From Candidatus Synechococcus calcipolaris G9 (GTDB taxonomy: Bacteria; Cyanobacteriota; Cyanobacteriia; Thermosynechococcales; Thermosynechococcaceae), in the NCBI RefSeq assembly GCF_029582805.1, contig NZ_JAKKUT010000007.1, positions 30,172 to 94,171 of the forward strand: DNA of 64,000 nt, read 5' to 3'. Shown piece after piece: positions 17,461 to 25,949 of the stretch (positions are counted from its first letter, which is position 1; every line of letters starts with the position of its first letter). Below the pieces are notes generated by a model. That model was not told the origin of the DNA and searched no databases. It worked only from the letters and a program-made list of their open reading frames with translations. A program made the position numbers and the translations under genes.

Positions 17461-17802
17461 TCAATACTCATCTCCCGTAGTTTCCATAAATAACCATTCC
17501 TCAATGGCGCGGTTATCGTCACCCAAAATCTCGATCGCCTCGGTAAATCGATCCCGTTGATGCTGAGCTAATTTAGTGCGCTCACTAAAGGTAGACAGGA
17601 GTAGATAGGGGGAACTTTCCGAGGTTTGGACATAGGCCTCCACACCATCCACATCGGGGTGCTGACAAAAGAAATCCTTCAGAGCGATCGCCTGGGCCAA
17701 GGTCTCACAATCCACCAGTCCGAGGGTGCGGGTTAGGGCATCCCACAACTGTTCATCGCGATCGCTAAAGGTCACTTCTAGGAAATACTCTAGAGGAGAC
17801 AT
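17461..17802 (-). CDS. Small acidic protein of unknown function
   Basis: The protein is 113 residues from the ATG at 17802. An in-frame TTG at 17817 would run into the conserved upstream repeat. The sequence is mixed alpha/beta (SPLEYFLEVTFSDRDEQLW at the start, EEWLFMETTGDEY at the end) with no motif I know. It is leftward and divergent from the TPR-CHAT gene. A 50-bp leader ending two bases before its start codon is shared with the PHP gene at 20604-21275, which suggests the two are regulated alike. Confidence 0.55.
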   Translation of the reverse strand: MSPLEYFLEVTFSDRDEQLWDALTRTLGLVDCETLAQAIALKDFFCQHPDVDGVEAYVQTSESSPYLLLSTFSERTKLAQHQRDRFTEAIEILGDDNRAIEEWLFMETTGDEY

Positions 17803-17803
17803 A

Positions 17804-17853
17804 ATATATATTACCAAATATTAAGCTCTGCCGCCTCCTAATATAAACTTTAT
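17804..17853 (-). repeat. 50-bp repeated leader, copy A
   Basis: This copy matches 21274-21323 at 46 of 50 positions. Sixteen bases starting at TTACCAAATATTAAGC and 22 bases starting at CGCCTCCTAATATAAACT are identical. Read on the minus strand it contains TATATTAGGAGG and ends just before the start codon of the 113-residue gene, so it is probably a promoter or 5' leader. Three of the four mismatches cluster in a short window flanked by AGGC and GCTT, which could form a small variable loop. Confidence 0.65.
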
Positions 17854-17892
17854 CCAGAACTGACGTTAACAATTTGATCAGGGTTAGGTGGA

Positions 17893-20586
17893 ATGATGGA
17901 TAGCTCAGTAACATCCAATATTTTGCGGCTGCTGGTTCTGAGCATAGCCGGACTATGTACACTGCCTCTGGGGGTGATGGCTCAAAATGAGTCCCAGGAG
18001 TTACGGGACATTATGCAACGGCTCGATACCCTTCAACAGAGTTACACAACCGTAGTTGATGAGTTGGATGTCATTCGCCAAACCTCCTTTGGCCCGGATA
18101 GCAGCAATGTCATTGCTCTGACAAATACCATTGAGCAACTGCAAAAGCAGGGTAACTATGGTGCCGCGGTCCCCCCTTCAAAGGAGTTAGTGGCGATCGC
18201 CCAACGGGTCTTGGGGCCAGAGCATCCTACGGTGGCAGCTACCCTCAATAACTTAGCCGTCCTCTACAAAGAGTTGGGACGCTTTAGTGAGGCGGTTCCC
18301 CTCTACCAGAGCAGCCTAGGGATTCGCGAAAAAGCCCTTGGCTCCAATCATCCCGATGTGGCCAGCAGTCTCAATAACCTAGCCAACCTCTACGGCGAAC
18401 AAGGGAATTATGGCGAGGCGTTGCCCCTCTATCAACGCAGTTTGCAGATTCGGGAGCAGGCCCTCAGTCCGAATCACCCTGATGTGGGGTTAAGTGTGCA
18501 TAACCTGGCCGTAATGTACCATCTGCAAGGCAATCTCCCCGTAGCTTTGCCGCTCTATCAACGCAGCATGAACATCCTCGAAACCACCCTCGGCGGGGAT
18601 CACCCCATCGTGGCAACCCTACTGAATAATCTTGGCGAGCTTTACCGCACCCAAGGTAACTATGCCGCTGCCTTACCCTTGTATCAACGCAGTCTCAGCA
18701 CTCGTGAGCGTGTTTTGGGTCAAGAGCATCCCGATGTGGCCACCAGTCTCAATAATTTGGCAGAGTTGTACCGCATCCAAGGGAATTACAATGCCGCCCT
18801 GCCGCTGTATCAACGCAGTATCGCTCTTCGACAGCGTGGGTTAGGTGCGGAGCATCCCTACTTGGCCTTAAGTTTGGGCAATCTGGCCAAGGCCTACTGG
18901 GCCCAAGGGAACCTGAAGGAGTCCCTTGGGTTTCTGGATCGTTCCCTTGATATTGAAGAAACCAACCTCGGACGGAATCTGGTGGTGGGATCAGAAGAAT
19001 ATAAGCGCAACTATCTCAGCACCTTTCAGGAGTCCACAAATACAGCCATTTCGTTCCATTTGCAGGGCAACCCCCAAGAGTCGGCCGCAGCAACCATGGC
19101 CTTGACCACAATCCTGCGGCGGAAAGGACGGTTACTGGATGTGCTAGCCGCAACTACAAGTCGTTTAAGGAATCAGTTAGACAACAACGGCCAACAACAA
19201 CTGGATAAACTGATTGAGTTGCGAACCCAGATTGCGAGTCTCACATTTGTCAGCGATCGCCCCCCTCCAGTGAATCAAATTAGTCAACTTGAACAGCGGT
19301 CCGCCCAGATCGAAGGACAACTGGTGAGGGAAAATGCTAACTTTCGGGTGGAAGTCGCCCCGATTACCCTGACCACTGTTCAACAGGCTATTCCCACCAA
19401 TGCTGTATTACTGGAATTTATCCAGTACGTTCCCTACAATCCCCAAACCAATCGATGGCAAGCTCCCCGCTACGCCCTCTATGCCCTAAAAGCCAGCGGT
19501 GCGCCTCAATGGCGGGATTTGGGGACAGTTGCCGAAATTGATGGGTTGATCAACACCGCCCGCCAGCAAGTTTCAGACCCCCGTTTGACCCCCAACAGTA
19601 TTAAACCGTCCCTCAAAGCAGTATATGAACGAGTGATCGGGCCGCTGGAGCCGTTTTTAGCTGGGAGTACCCACTTGCTTGTGGCACCGGATGGACAATT
19701 GAATACGATTCCCTTTGAGGCACTGATGGATCGCCAAGATCGCTATCTGATTGAGTCCTATACTATTACCTTGCTTACTTCCGGTCGGGATTTGATTCGC
19801 TTGCAGCAGCGGGGGAGATCGCCAAACCCACCCCTTATTGTTGGTAATCCTACGTTCAACCAAGGCAATCGTTCTTCAGTCCCCAGCGGCCAGCGAGGAA
19901 CCGCGACCCGCGACCTCGATTTACGCAATCTCACGTTTAACGATCTACCAGGGACGGCGACGGAAGTCAAAACCCTAGGGACTCTCTTTCCCCAAGCTCA
20001 AGTATTGACGGGGAGCAATGCGACGGAAACGGCCATTAAACAGGCTAACCGTCCCCACATTTTACACTTGGCCACCCACGGTTTCTTTCTGGAAAGCCCA
20101 CCCCTCAGTCCCCAAGACCTGCAAAACAATCGCGGTTTGAATGTCAATGTCCCCTTTGCCGGTGAAAATCCCCTACTCCGCTCTGGCTTAGCAATGGCCG
20201 GATTTAATCAACGCCAAAGTGGCGAGGATGATGGAGTGCTCACGGCCCTTGAGGTCACCAGCCTGAATTTGGAGGGGACAGAGCTAGTGGTAATGTCCGC
20301 CTGTGATACGGGACGGGGAGATATTCTTAATGGAGATGGTGTGTACGGCTTGCGACGTGCTTTTACCCTCGCCGGTGCCCACACCCAAGTCAGTTCCCTG
20401 TGGAAAGTGGACGATTCAACCACCCAACAGTTAATGGTGGCCTTTTATCAGAATCTTGCGGCGGGCAAAGGTCGCAGTGAGGCGCTACGGCAAGCGCAAT
20501 TGGCATTGATGCAAGAGAATAGTAGGCAAATTCCCTATTTTTGGGCCGCCTTTGTCAGCAGTGGCGAATGGCGATCGCTCAAGTAG
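17893..20586 (+). CDS. Exported TPR-CHAT protein (caspase-like peptidase domain)
   Basis: The 897-residue protein starts with a signal peptide (hydrophobic LLVLSIAGLCTLPLGVMA, cleavage probably before QNES). A short coiled coil follows, then about six to seven 42-residue kinesin-light-chain-type TPRs between residues ~75 and 365 (recurring G-NY-AALPLYQRSL and HPDVA-SLNNLA). The C-terminal ~300 residues form a CHAT domain. The catalytic pair is intact: His in LATHGFF (H729) and Cys in SACDTGRG (C804). CHAT domains are separase/caspase relatives, sometimes TPR-linked and effector-like. The signal peptide would place this one outside the cytoplasm. Its substrate is unknown. Confidence 0.88.
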   Translation: MMDSSVTSNILRLLVLSIAGLCTLPLGVMAQNESQELRDIMQRLDTLQQSYTTVVDELDVIRQTSFGPDSSNVIALTNTIEQLQKQGNYGAAVPPSKELVAIAQRVLGPEHPTVAATLNNLAVLYKELGRFSEAVPLYQSSLGIREKALGSNHPDVASSLNNLANLYGEQGNYGEALPLYQRSLQIREQALSPNHPDVGLSVHNLAVMYHLQGNLPVALPLYQRSMNILETTLGGDHPIVATLLNNLGELYRTQGNYAAALPLYQRSLSTRERVLGQEHPDVATSLNNLAELYRIQGNYNAALPLYQRSIALRQRGLGAEHPYLALSLGNLAKAYWAQGNLKESLGFLDRSLDIEETNLGRNLVVGSEEYKRNYLSTFQESTNTAISFHLQGNPQESAAATMALTTILRRKGRLLDVLAATTSRLRNQLDNNGQQQLDKLIELRTQIASLTFVSDRPPPVNQISQLEQRSAQIEGQLVRENANFRVEVAPITLTTVQQAIPTNAVLLEFIQYVPYNPQTNRWQAPRYALYALKASGAPQWRDLGTVAEIDGLINTARQQVSDPRLTPNSIKPSLKAVYERVIGPLEPFLAGSTHLLVAPDGQLNTIPFEALMDRQDRYLIESYTITLLTSGRDLIRLQQRGRSPNPPLIVGNPTFNQGNRSSVPSGQRGTATRDLDLRNLTFNDLPGTATEVKTLGTLFPQAQVLTGSNATETAIKQANRPHILHLATHGFFLESPPLSPQDLQNNRGLNVNVPFAGENPLLRSGLAMAGFNQRQSGEDDGVLTALEVTSLNLEGTELVVMSACDTGRGDILNGDGVYGLRRAFTLAGAHTQVSSLWKVDDSTTQQLMVAFYQNLAAGKGRSEALRQAQLALMQENSRQIPYFWAAFVSSGEWRSLK

Positions 20587-20603
20587 ACAGGAGTCAATAA
20601 GAC

Positions 20604-21275
20604 TTAAATCCGCACCAGAATGTTACTTCCATGGGTGTCTGTGCCACAGGTCTGCAAGAGATGGTACATGGCGGCTAGATTCCCCACCGTGAGAGTTGTA
20701 TCTGAGGTAGGTTGCCAGGGGTGGGCATTTCCATAGCAGTAGAAGGTTTCTACGCCATCAATGCCACGGTGAACCGCTGCTTCAATCAGTTCTGGAGCCG
20801 ACCGTTTATAGCGGGCAGGATGGGCAAGAATCGCAATACCCTGGGCTTGATGGAGGGCCGAAATCACCGCAGATGCCTCTGCCTCCTGGCCCATGGGAGA
20901 CATCCGTTGTTGATAGGGGATTAGACTAGGGTGCTCTGGCTCAAAGCCGTAGCCCAAAATATGCACCTCAACCCCTAAAAGTTGGGCCGTAATTTCAATA
21001 CCGCTGTAGAGGGTGGGCGGGCAGGGAACCTTTAGATGGGCTAAATAACGGGATGCGGCCAAGTAACCTCGCACCGAATGGTGATCCGTAATGGCTAGGC
21101 CTTTTAAGCCAATGGCGATCGCCTGGTCAATGATTTGCTCTGGGGTAAGTTGACCATCGGAGCAGATGGTATGGAGATGGAAGTTATAGGAACGGGGGCA
21201 GCTAGCAGCGGATAACTGACGGAACAACGACCGTAATTTTCCTGTGTCGGCCAGGGGCGGAGCAGCTAGGGTCAT
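20604..21275 (-). CDS. PHP-domain phosphoesterase
   Basis: The protein is 223 residues from the ATG at 21275; alternative starts at 21281 (ATG) and 21287 (TTG) lie in the repeated leader. PHP metal-binding motifs are visible in order: FHLHTICSDG near residue 35, ITDHHSV near 67, GIEIT near 100, ILAHPARY near 150 and the C-terminal GTDTHGS. Relatives are nucleotide or oligoribonucleotide phosphoesterases such as 3',5'-nucleoside bisphosphate phosphatase. The metal site looks complete. It is convergent with the CHAT gene, with 17 bases between stops, and shares its leader with the 113-residue gene. Confidence 0.85.
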   Translation of the reverse strand: MTLAAPPLADTGKLRSLFRQLSAASCPRSYNFHLHTICSDGQLTPEQIIDQAIAIGLKGLAITDHHSVRGYLAASRYLAHLKVPCPPTLYSGIEITAQLLGVEVHILGYGFEPEHPSLIPYQQRMSPMGQEAEASAVISALHQAQGIAILAHPARYKRSAPELIEAAVHRGIDGVETFYCYGNAHPWQPTSDTTLTVGNLAAMYHLLQTCGTDTHGSNILVRI

Positions 21276-21323
21276 ATACATTACCAAATATTAAGCCCTT
21301 ACGCCTCCTAATATAAACTTTAT
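21274..21323 (-). repeat. 50-bp repeated leader, copy B
   Basis: This is the partner of 17804-17853, in the same orientation and 46/50 identical. Read on the minus strand it runs directly into the start codons of the PHP gene. The two copies bracket a 3.4-kb interval holding the CHAT and PHP genes. Confidence 0.65.
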
Positions 21324-21609
21324 TTACAAAAACGGCCGACCGACCGCCAGAGGTCAGCCCCTTGGGGTGATTACCATTTTCTGTGGCTTTATTTTCTGGG
21401 GATTAACCCAACCGTTGATTCAGGAATGACAGCTTAACCAGGTAGGCAATAATTGCGCTAGTGATGAAAAAATGCCGTGACTGGTCAACTCTACGGGGAA
21501 CAAGCTAAAGTGTCGATTAGGTGAGAAACCTGAATGATGTCCCATTGATCTCATCTGCCATTGTACTCACGTCCCCGATCTAGGCCACCTTGATGTATTT
21601 CAACTGCCC
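21324..21609. other. Intergenic region between PHP gene and P-type-ATPase-like gene
   Basis: No convincing ORF or RNA gene is visible. The only clear structure is a compact hairpin, TCAGCCCC-TT-GGGGTGA, at 21354-21370. Promoters for the leftward PHP gene and the rightward ATPase-like gene should both lie here. Confidence 0.4.
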
Positions 21610-23451
21610 ATGAATTACCAAGTTGTCCATGCCTCTCCAGGTCGATTCCGTATCCATGTGCCGCGTCTACGCCGCGATCGCCAGTATGGGCAAATCTTAC
21701 AGCAATTGGTTTTGTCCTTAGCCTTGGTTCGTCAAGTTCGCATTAATCGTCAAGCCGCTTCTCTAATCGTTGAATATCAATTGGGCCTACTCTCAGGGGC
21801 AACGGTTCAGTCAAAGCTATTTAAGTGTATTGAAAAAGCAGAGATCGCCACACCGAGTGCGCTCCCCCCTGGGGCTGGCGGTGCCGAAGCCAAGGCCGTT
21901 GATGTCTGGGAGTCGCAAATTGGAGCCGATGCCCGCCTAGAGACGGATTGGGAACGGTTGGGTTTACCCTTTATTGCCGTGAGTATGTCCCTGCTGACGG
22001 TTCCCTTTGAACTACCGGCGGTGGTTGTGGGGGCAGCGGTGTTAGCCAGTGCTTGGCCCTGGTTTCATCGAACTGGCGATCATATTGTTCACAAGCAGCG
22101 ACCCAGTGTTGAACTCTTGGATTCCCTCTGGATTGCGCTCCATACGGTCAATGGTCAGTTTATGGCTCCCGCCTTCAAAACAGGTCTGGTGGGAACCCGG
22201 GCTGACCTCCGCGATCGCCACACCCGTCATGATCTGCAATACTATCCCAGTCTCTTGTTAGAACACCATAGTCACCTAAAAATTGAACGTCAGGGCGATC
22301 GCCAAAAAATTGAAATTCAGGACTTAGAAGCGGGGGATTACATCTGGTTGAATCCAGGGGACTTGGTTCCTGCCGATGGCTGCATTATTGAGGGAATCGC
22401 CCAACTCACACCGGCCCATCTAGGGGAATTTGCCACCGTTGTATTATGTCGCCCCGGAGATTCCATCTATGCCGGTAGTCAAGTCCTTGAAGGGGCAATT
22501 CAGATTCAGGCAAAACGTACCGGATGGCAGACTCGGGTGGGCTTGGTTACGGAACTGATTCAATCAGAACCTGTCTACGATACTGAGATTGCAAAGGCCC
22601 AGGGAGAATTTGCGCTCCAAGCCGTCATTCCGGTGTTAGCCCTGAGTGTGGCCATTTTTGGTGTGGTGGGAGCCTACGGCCCGGCGATCGCCCCGATGCA
22701 ATTGGATTTTGGCAGTGGCATTCAACTCTCGTTACGAACGGTGATGCTATCGGCACAAATTTTTGCAGCCCAAGAAGGGATTTATCTGCCCACCGCCGGA
22801 ACCCTGGAAAAACTTGCCCAACTGGATACCCTGATCATTGATTTAAGTAGTCCCCTCCCAGAACCAGAGCAAATGAAAGATGTCTTGGAAAAGCTACGCC
22901 AGCAGGGCCTCAAGCTCTATCTTTTGGGGGCAGAATCAGGGGATCAATCCCTGCTTGGGAACCTAGGGGGCGTTGAGGTTGTGACGACGGAAACCTGGCC
23001 CCAGCTTGTTACCTATCTTCAGGGCTGCCAGCGCAAGGTGGGTCTGATTCAGTCTCCCGACTCTTCCCATTCTGTGCCTGAGGGCTGGATTTCCATTCAT
23101 ATCAATCCAGAGGAAATTCATCTGGAAGCAAAAACCATCGTCCTATTGGAACCTAACTGGAATCTATTATTAGTGGCGATCGCCATTGCCCGCCATGCCC
23201 TAGAAATGACCTATCAAAACGCGGCGATAATTTGCATTCCCAACTTGGCCGTCACCACCGCTGGTATATTCTTTGGCTTACATCCCATGGTTAATGTTTT
23301 AACCAACAATGCTACGGCCTTTATTGCCGAATTTATCCACAGCGATCGCCCCCGCTTCCGCACCAGCTTGCTACCCAGTGTCAGTCCATCACCGGCAGCA
23401 ATGGCAGCAACTCCAACCACCCCTTCCCTAGATACCTATGCCTATACCTGA
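21610..23451 (+). CDS. Degenerate P1B-type-ATPase-like membrane protein (pseudoenzyme candidate)
   Basis: The 613-residue protein opens with an HMA-like domain (VVHASPGRFRIHVPRLRR). Paired membrane helices follow, then an actuator-like domain with LNPGDLVPADGC, another helix pair, and a shortened P-domain-like part ending with the usual hydrophobic pair (IARHALEMTYQNAAII onward). The phosphorylation motif DKTGT is replaced by DLSSP (D411). The TGE loop of the actuator reads HLGEF. No Cys-Pro-x transmembrane metal site is seen. The nucleotide-binding domain appears to be missing. ATP-driven transport is therefore unlikely. A regulatory or scaffolding role in metal handling is inferred. The reading frame is clean, so this is not a decaying pseudogene. 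Confidence 0.75.
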   Translation: MNYQVVHASPGRFRIHVPRLRRDRQYGQILQQLVLSLALVRQVRINRQAASLIVEYQLGLLSGATVQSKLFKCIEKAEIATPSALPPGAGGAEAKAVDVWESQIGADARLETDWERLGLPFIAVSMSLLTVPFELPAVVVGAAVLASAWPWFHRTGDHIVHKQRPSVELLDSLWIALHTVNGQFMAPAFKTGLVGTRADLRDRHTRHDLQYYPSLLLEHHSHLKIERQGDRQKIEIQDLEAGDYIWLNPGDLVPADGCIIEGIAQLTPAHLGEFATVVLCRPGDSIYAGSQVLEGAIQIQAKRTGWQTRVGLVTELIQSEPVYDTEIAKAQGEFALQAVIPVLALSVAIFGVVGAYGPAIAPMQLDFGSGIQLSLRTVMLSAQIFAAQEGIYLPTAGTLEKLAQLDTLIIDLSSPLPEPEQMKDVLEKLRQQGLKLYLLGAESGDQSLLGNLGGVEVVTTETWPQLVTYLQGCQRKVGLIQSPDSSHSVPEGWISIHINPEEIHLEAKTIVLLEPNWNLLLVAIAIARHALEMTYQNAAIICIPNLAVTTAGIFFGLHPMVNVLTNNATAFIAEFIHSDRPRFRTSLLPSVSPSPAAMAATPTTPSLDTYAYT

Positions 23452-23488
23452 AATTTCCGTGCAGTGCGTAGCTCTCCCACCGATTAAG

Positions 23489-25663
23489 CTAAAAATTATA
23501 GTGGCGTAGAGCTTCTAAAATTCCCCAAGAATAATGACCATCAGCAAAGTAAATATCCGAGCGATCGCGCAATTTTTCTAATTCAGGACTGTGATTGCCC
23601 ACCACCACCGCCAGAGTATTCCCCGTGAGCATCTGCTCATCATTACCAGAGTCCCCCGCAACTAATAGCTTTTTCAGGGGGTATCCCCACTTCAGGGCAA
23701 AATAGCGCAATGCATCCCCCTTCGATGCCCGTAAGGGCAAAATATCTAGGAATTGTTCATGGGAAAAAATACCCCGCACCTGTAATTTCTGCTGCCGTAA
23801 ATAGCGCAGAACCTGATCAATTTCTGGAGCAGCCGCTGGATCCACGATGTAACTAATTTTGTGGCGGCGTTGATTAACCTTAGGCTGTAGGACAATTCCA
23901 GCCATATTATTCATGACCTGCTGTACCCGTTGGGGTTGCCAGCGATAGTTAATATGTTGCTGCCAACTGGTATCCGGAACTAACTGGGGGCCATAGTGAA
24001 TTTCACTTCCCACGGACGTAATTAAGACATCTGGTAGGGGCACGCCCCATTCCTCTAGCACCATTAAGGTACTTTCAATATGTCGCCCCGTGGCCACCCC
24101 AAACCCCATACCGGGATGCTTTGCAATCTCCTCCATTAAGGCAATAAGGGCATCTTTATCACCAATTAGGGTGTTATCAATATCGCTAATGAGCAACCGA
24201 TCCAGATCCAGGAGGCGATTGCGACTCGTACTCACCGATGGAGGTGCGGCGGAGGCAGGGGTTGCCCAGATTTCTGGCTCCGTGCGGCGGGGACTCAAGA
24301 TGGAAATGACGGATTTCTGGGCCAGGGTTTCAATCTTAGCGAGATAGTTCTCCACATGACTCTTCCATGAGTAGTGGGTTTCTATCCCTTTTAAGCCATT
24401 GGCTGCCCAGGTTTGCCATTGCACCTGATCGGCAAAGGCGGCATGGAGGGCGCGGCGAATATCCTTGGGATCCAGGGGATCAAAGAGCAAGCCATTATCA
24501 CAATTACCCAAAATATCTCGGGGGCCCCCGTCAGCGGTCGCTAATACGGGTAAACCACAGGCGGCCGCTTCAATGAGGGTCAGGCCAAAGGGTTCGGTCA
24601 GGGCTGGATTGATAAAAATACCCTGCTGCTGGGCGGCAAGGCGGTAGAGGTCGGGGACATCATCACTACTGTGGGCCTTAGGGTAGGCCACGCGACCATA
24701 GAGATCATAGCGATCGATGAGGGAAAATAGTTCACCAAACACCTGCCGCGGACTGGCTTCCATTTTACTAATGTCGGTGCGATTCCCCAAAATCAACACC
24801 AGATTAGCCCGTTCTTGTAATTCCCGATCTTCCCCGTAGACTTTCACAAGGGCCGATACATTTTTGCGGGGGACGGGCCGAGAAAGACAAAGAATAAAGG
24901 GTTTATAGGGTTGGTTCAGAAATCGACTTAAATCCTGGAAAATTGGCGGTGGCTGGTCTAATATTTTTATGGGATAAAAACGTTTTGTATCTACACCGGG
25001 GGGGATCACCGCCATGCGATGGGGTGAATAGTTATCGTAAACCCGGTATTGATCATCCACTTCTTGGTGGGTACTGGCAATGACCACGGCGGCACTGGCT
25101 AGGGTGGTTTCTTCGGCTTCAATGCGGGTTTTGAAGTGATATTGTTCTTCGATCGCCTCGGGTTTGGAGCCATTATCTAGCATTCGTTGGCGTTTGACCC
25201 GGCCTAGGGAGTGGCCCGTATGAATGAGGGGAACCCCTAACCATCCTGCCACGCGACAGCCCACATACCCTGCATCGGCATAGTGACTATGGATCACATC
25301 GGGCATGCGACCACTTTGGCGAACATGGCGAAGCAGTTCATCGGCAAAAACATCTAAATAGGGCCAGAGAACTTCCTTGCGTAAATAACGCCGGGGACCA
25401 CAGTTAATGCGGATAATTCGGGCCCGGTCGTTGAGCATTTCCACGGGTTCGGCGTAGTCTGGACTGACTTTATGATCATTGACCAGACGGGTAAATAAAT
25501 CGACCCGTTCCACGTCGGGGTGCTGGGAAAGGACTTGGGCCAATTCAACCACATATTTAGTTTGACCGCCGGTATCGGCATCCCTGCCAAGTTCTAGATT
25601 TTGCCCCCGAATCAATCCATGGACACTGATTAGGACAATGTACAGGCGTTTACTATCTGCCAT
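23489..25663 (-). CDS. spsA: Sucrose-phosphate synthase with HAD (SPP-like) domain
   Basis: The 724-residue protein has an N-terminal GT-B glycosyltransferase (about residues 1-465) with SVHGLIRGQNLELGRDADTGGQ and the donor-site segment NPALTEPFGLTLIEAAACGLP. A C-terminal HAD domain (about 490-724) follows. It makes sucrose-6-phosphate from UDP- or ADP-glucose and fructose-6-phosphate for osmoprotection. The HAD domain keeps the nucleophile motif DIDNT (D494, D496) and the late motif GDSGNDEQML. In some cyanobacterial enzymes these residues are lost. Here they suggest that the same chain may also dephosphorylate the product. The start ATG at 25663 is clear. Confidence 0.93.
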   Translation of the reverse strand: MADSKRLYIVLISVHGLIRGQNLELGRDADTGGQTKYVVELAQVLSQHPDVERVDLFTRLVNDHKVSPDYAEPVEMLNDRARIIRINCGPRRYLRKEVLWPYLDVFADELLRHVRQSGRMPDVIHSHYADAGYVGCRVAGWLGVPLIHTGHSLGRVKRQRMLDNGSKPEAIEEQYHFKTRIEAEETTLASAAVVIASTHQEVDDQYRVYDNYSPHRMAVIPPGVDTKRFYPIKILDQPPPIFQDLSRFLNQPYKPFILCLSRPVPRKNVSALVKVYGEDRELQERANLVLILGNRTDISKMEASPRQVFGELFSLIDRYDLYGRVAYPKAHSSDDVPDLYRLAAQQQGIFINPALTEPFGLTLIEAAACGLPVLATADGGPRDILGNCDNGLLFDPLDPKDIRRALHAAFADQVQWQTWAANGLKGIETHYSWKSHVENYLAKIETLAQKSVISILSPRRTEPEIWATPASAAPPSVSTSRNRLLDLDRLLISDIDNTLIGDKDALIALMEEIAKHPGMGFGVATGRHIESTLMVLEEWGVPLPDVLITSVGSEIHYGPQLVPDTSWQQHINYRWQPQRVQQVMNNMAGIVLQPKVNQRRHKISYIVDPAAAPEIDQVLRYLRQQKLQVRGIFSHEQFLDILPLRASKGDALRYFALKWGYPLKKLLVAGDSGNDEQMLTGNTLAVVVGNHSPELEKLRDRSDIYFADGHYSWGILEALRHYNF

Positions 25664-25694
25664 GGTGACCTCGTAGTGACCTTAGTTTCATCTG

Positions 25695-25709
25695 TACCCT
25701 GTTAGGGTA
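25695..25709 (-). promoter_or_regulatory. Short palindrome upstream of sps
   Basis: TACCCT-GTT-AGGGTA is a perfect 6-bp inverted repeat with a three-base spacer, 31 bases upstream of the sps start. It could be an operator or a 5'-UTR hairpin. No regulator is implied by the sequence. Confidence 0.3.
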
Positions 25710-25824
25710 GCAATCTATTTCCTGGCGATCTCTGGGGCATCTCCCCCTGTCCAGAAAGGTATTCCTTGAATACGTGTTGCGTAGTGCAAAAATGGTTGCC
25801 ATGGTAAATAGCTTACCGAAAATT

Positions 25825-25872
25825 GAGCGGGACGCTCGACTTCTTCACTAAGGTGAAGGGAATCCAGTCCCC
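25825..25872. ncRNA. Three consecutive hairpins, possible structured RNA or IS200/IS605-type end remnant
   Basis: GAGCG-GGA-CGCTC (25825-25837), CTTCAC-TAAG-GTGAAG (25843-25858) and GGGA-ATCCAG-TCCC (25858-25871) follow each other with little or no spacing. The series of small GC-rich hairpins resembles right ends and guide-like RNAs of IS200/IS605 (TnpB) elements, but no tnpA or tnpB is present. It lies about 80 bases upstream of the GT2 gene, in a 286-base gap with no ORF I trust, so a 5'-UTR element is an alternative. Strand is unknown. Confidence 0.3.
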
Positions 25873-25949
25873 TAGTTTGGGTCACTCTTGCTACGCTATA
25901 TCTAATCACTATCCAATCACCGCATCTCATCACCCAAGGTGTCTGACCC

